Assembly (NCBI GenBank): GCA_003508755.1 | Contig: DNTK01000064.1 | Coordinates: 1-6,014, forward strand | DNA length: 6,014 nucleotides | Direction: 5' to 3' | Origin: Bacteroidales bacterium | GTDB lineage: Bacteria; Bacteroidota; Bacteroidia; Bacteroidales; UBA10428 | In this document: positions 4,727-6,014 of the stretch, piece by piece | How positions within the stretch are numbered: position 1 is the first letter of the stretch | Layout: each line of letters opens with the position of its first letter | Program-made: the position numbers and the translations under genes | The notes under the pieces: generated by a model | Told to the model about the DNA's origin: nothing | What the model saw: only the letters and a program-made list of their open reading frames with translations | The model's database searches: none

Positions 4727-5497
4727 ATGAAACATATTTCTTGGACCGTTTTATTTTGCTTGTTCACAGTTTCACTTATTGCGCAGGATGAAAGACCTGA
4801 ATTAGTTACTGACAGACCGGATCAGACTGAGTCTTCTGTGGTGGTTCCGAGAAAATCATTACAAATTGAAACAGGAATTAGCCTCACAAATGATGAAGCT
4901 GAAGGGGCAGAATCCAGAACTATTTCTCTTGCCTCTACCTTGTTAAGATATGGATTGTTCGAAAACGCTGAGCTTCGTGTTGGTGTAAATTATGATTTGT
5001 TGAGGGTGTCTCAGGCTATTGGCGATACTTCATTGCAAGGTTTTACACCTGTTGATATCGGTACAAAAGTTTATATTTCCGAAGAAGATGGCTTTCTTCC
5101 CGAGCTTGCTTTAATAGCGTCGTTAACCATGCCTTACGGGTCAGAAGAGTTTAGGAGCAAATATATGGCACCTACACTACTTTTGGTTGCTTCACACACA
5201 ATATCAGATAACCTTGGTTTTGGATACAATATTGGCGCATGGTGGGATGGAGAAAACCCGCAGGCCCAAGGCAAATATAGTGCCGCACTTGGTTGGGTTC
5301 CCGGAGACAAACTGGGTATGTTTGCTGAGATATTCGGAACTTTTAACAGCAATTCCGGAGCACATGCCGTTGATGCAGGTATCACATACCTTCTGGCTCC
5401 CAATTTTCAACTCGACTTATCGGCTGGCCTTGCACTCAATAGCGATGCTGATGATGTTTTTATCTCTGCTGGTTTTTCATGGAGAATTCCAAATTAG
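4727..5497 (+). CDS. Outer-membrane beta-barrel, MetA-pathway/transporter family
   Basis: This 256-residue protein has a signal peptide (hydrophobic core about 5-19, likely cleavage in LIAQ/DE). The mature N-terminus reads LVTDRPDQTESSVVVPRKSL followed by QIETG. This is the hallmark opening of the 'MetA-pathway of phenol degradation' or transporter-family outer-membrane barrels common in Bacteroidota. The remainder alternates amphipathic strands with short turns, for example LLRYGLFENAELRVGVNYDL, GFGYNIGAWWDG and KLGMFAEIFGTF. It ends in FQLDLSAGLALNS and the terminal strand VFISAGFSWRI. The family name comes from a phenol-degradation locus, but most members have no known substrate, and nothing here points to aromatic catabolism. 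The protein should sit in the outer membrane. It follows the previous gene's terminator, so it needs its own promoter; no clear TAnnTTTG box was found in the 45-base gap. The start is the ATG at 4727. Confidence 0.85.
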   Translation: MKHISWTVLFCLFTVSLIAQDERPELVTDRPDQTESSVVVPRKSLQIETGISLTNDEAEGAESRTISLASTLLRYGLFENAELRVGVNYDLLRVSQAIGDTSLQGFTPVDIGTKVYISEEDGFLPELALIASLTMPYGSEEFRSKYMAPTLLLVASHTISDNLGFGYNIGAWWDGENPQAQGKYSAALGWVPGDKLGMFAEIFGTFNSNSGAHAVDAGITYLLAPNFQLDLSAGLALNSDADDVFISAGFSWRIPN

Positions 5498-5597
5498 CCA
5501 GGCTGTTACAACCTCTTTTCAGTTCAAGCCGGAAGTATTTTGTTTAATAAAGTATAGTAATAGTTAAACAAAAAATTACCACTTGTGTTAGTTAAAT

Positions 5598-6014
5598 ATG
5601 AAAACATATTTAATCATAGGTGCGTCAAGCGGTATTGGATTAGCAATAGCAAAATCCCTTTCCGAACAAGGAAATTCGGTTTATGGAACTTACCATTCCA
5701 CACAGACCAATCTACCATCAGAGATTCATTTTAATCATTTGAATGTGCTCGATTCGGACTTGGATATTTCCTTTCTGCCCGAGTCGTTAGACGGTCTGGT
5801 TTACTGTCCGGGAAGTATTCAGCTTAAACCATTTGCCAGAATTAAGCCTGAGCAGTTTGCTGATGATTATAATCTACAATTTCTGGGTGCTGTAAAAGTA
5901 CTGCAGGCTGCCTTGCCAAAACTGCGTCAGGGAGAATCGCCTTCAGTTGTATTTTTTTCAACCGTAGCTGTGCAGAATGGTTTCACTTTTCAAAGCCTGG
6001 TATTTTCTTCCAAA
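5598..6014 (+). CDS. SDR-family oxidoreductase-like protein (partial, first 139 residues)
   Basis: This is the N-terminal part of a short-chain dehydrogenase/reductase-like Rossmann protein, cut by the right window edge. The nucleotide-binding loop GASSGIG is at residues 8-14. YCPGSIQLKPF at 69-79 occupies the place of the NNAG motif. A helix around 95-110 (LGAVKVLQAALPKL) and the strand VVFFSTVAV (117-125) follow, with Ser121 near the usual catalytic serine. In the YxxxK position, four residues before Lys139, stands Val135, so the canonical catalytic tyrosine is missing. Residues after TYHS are compact, giving a shorter N-terminal half than classical SDRs. It could be a non-classical reductase or a non-catalytic member. 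The start is the ATG at 5598. The 100-base gap before it shows no terminator and no clear promoter, so read-through from the barrel gene is possible. Confidence 0.87.
   Translation, partial: MKTYLIIGASSGIGLAIAKSLSEQGNSVYGTYHSTQTNLPSEIHFNHLNVLDSDLDISFLPESLDGLVYCPGSIQLKPFARIKPEQFADDYNLQFLGAVKVLQAALPKLRQGESPSVVFFSTVAVQNGFTFQSLVFSSK

Noticed and set aside
5187..5567. Plus-strand open frame of 126 codons overlapping the beta-barrel gene
   Set aside because: It is out of frame inside a gene with clear family signatures; no start context or domain supports it.

Overview
The window looks like a piece of a Bacteroidota chromosome, perhaps Marinilabiliales-like. The grounds are an AT-rich base composition, a C-terminal type IX secretion sorting tail on a secreted protein, start codons mostly without Shine-Dalgarno sequences, and several matches to the Bacteroidota -7 promoter element TAnnTTTG. 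Placement at order level is a guess.

Layout. On the minus strand, 1-259 is the 5' part of a Dam-like DNA adenine methylase. Positions 341-819 hold a broken U32-family peptidase gene: its N-terminus is joined out of frame to its C-terminus and the middle is missing. Positions 914-1339 encode a small C_GCAxxG_C_C-type cysteine protein. Still on the minus strand, 3281 down to 1467 is a four-gene operon that ends in a strong intrinsic terminator (1427-1390). In order of transcription it encodes an ECF sigma factor, a small zinc-finger anti-sigma-like protein, an exported Cys-rich HvfA/bufferin-like peptide and an HvfX-like DoxX membrane protein. On the plus strand, divergent from the sigma gene, are a secreted CBM9-like protein with a type IX sorting tail (3472-4638, with its own terminator), an outer-membrane beta-barrel of the MetA-pathway/transporter type (4727-5497), and the first 139 codons of a short-chain dehydrogenase-like protein (5598 to the window end).

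The operon is the main item of interest. The precursor-like protein has a Sec-type signal peptide and six cysteines, arranged as three C-x4-C pairs, each made of two tandem E-x-[KN]-C-[GS] pentapeptides. This is the EGKCG motif that MNIO (DUF692) enzymes modify in HvfA and bufferins, which are copper-related RiPPs. No MNIO or HvfC-type partner gene is present here, although sigma, zinc-finger protein, precursor and DoxX are contiguous and closed by a terminator. Either the maturation enzymes lie elsewhere or the peptide works unmodified as a thiolate metal or oxidant buffer. A shared TAAGGTYTA element lies 57-58 bases upstream of both the sigma and the precursor start codons and may be the sigma factor's own -35 element.

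No tRNA, rRNA, CRISPR array or insertion sequence was seen. All gaps between genes are shorter than 300 bases.
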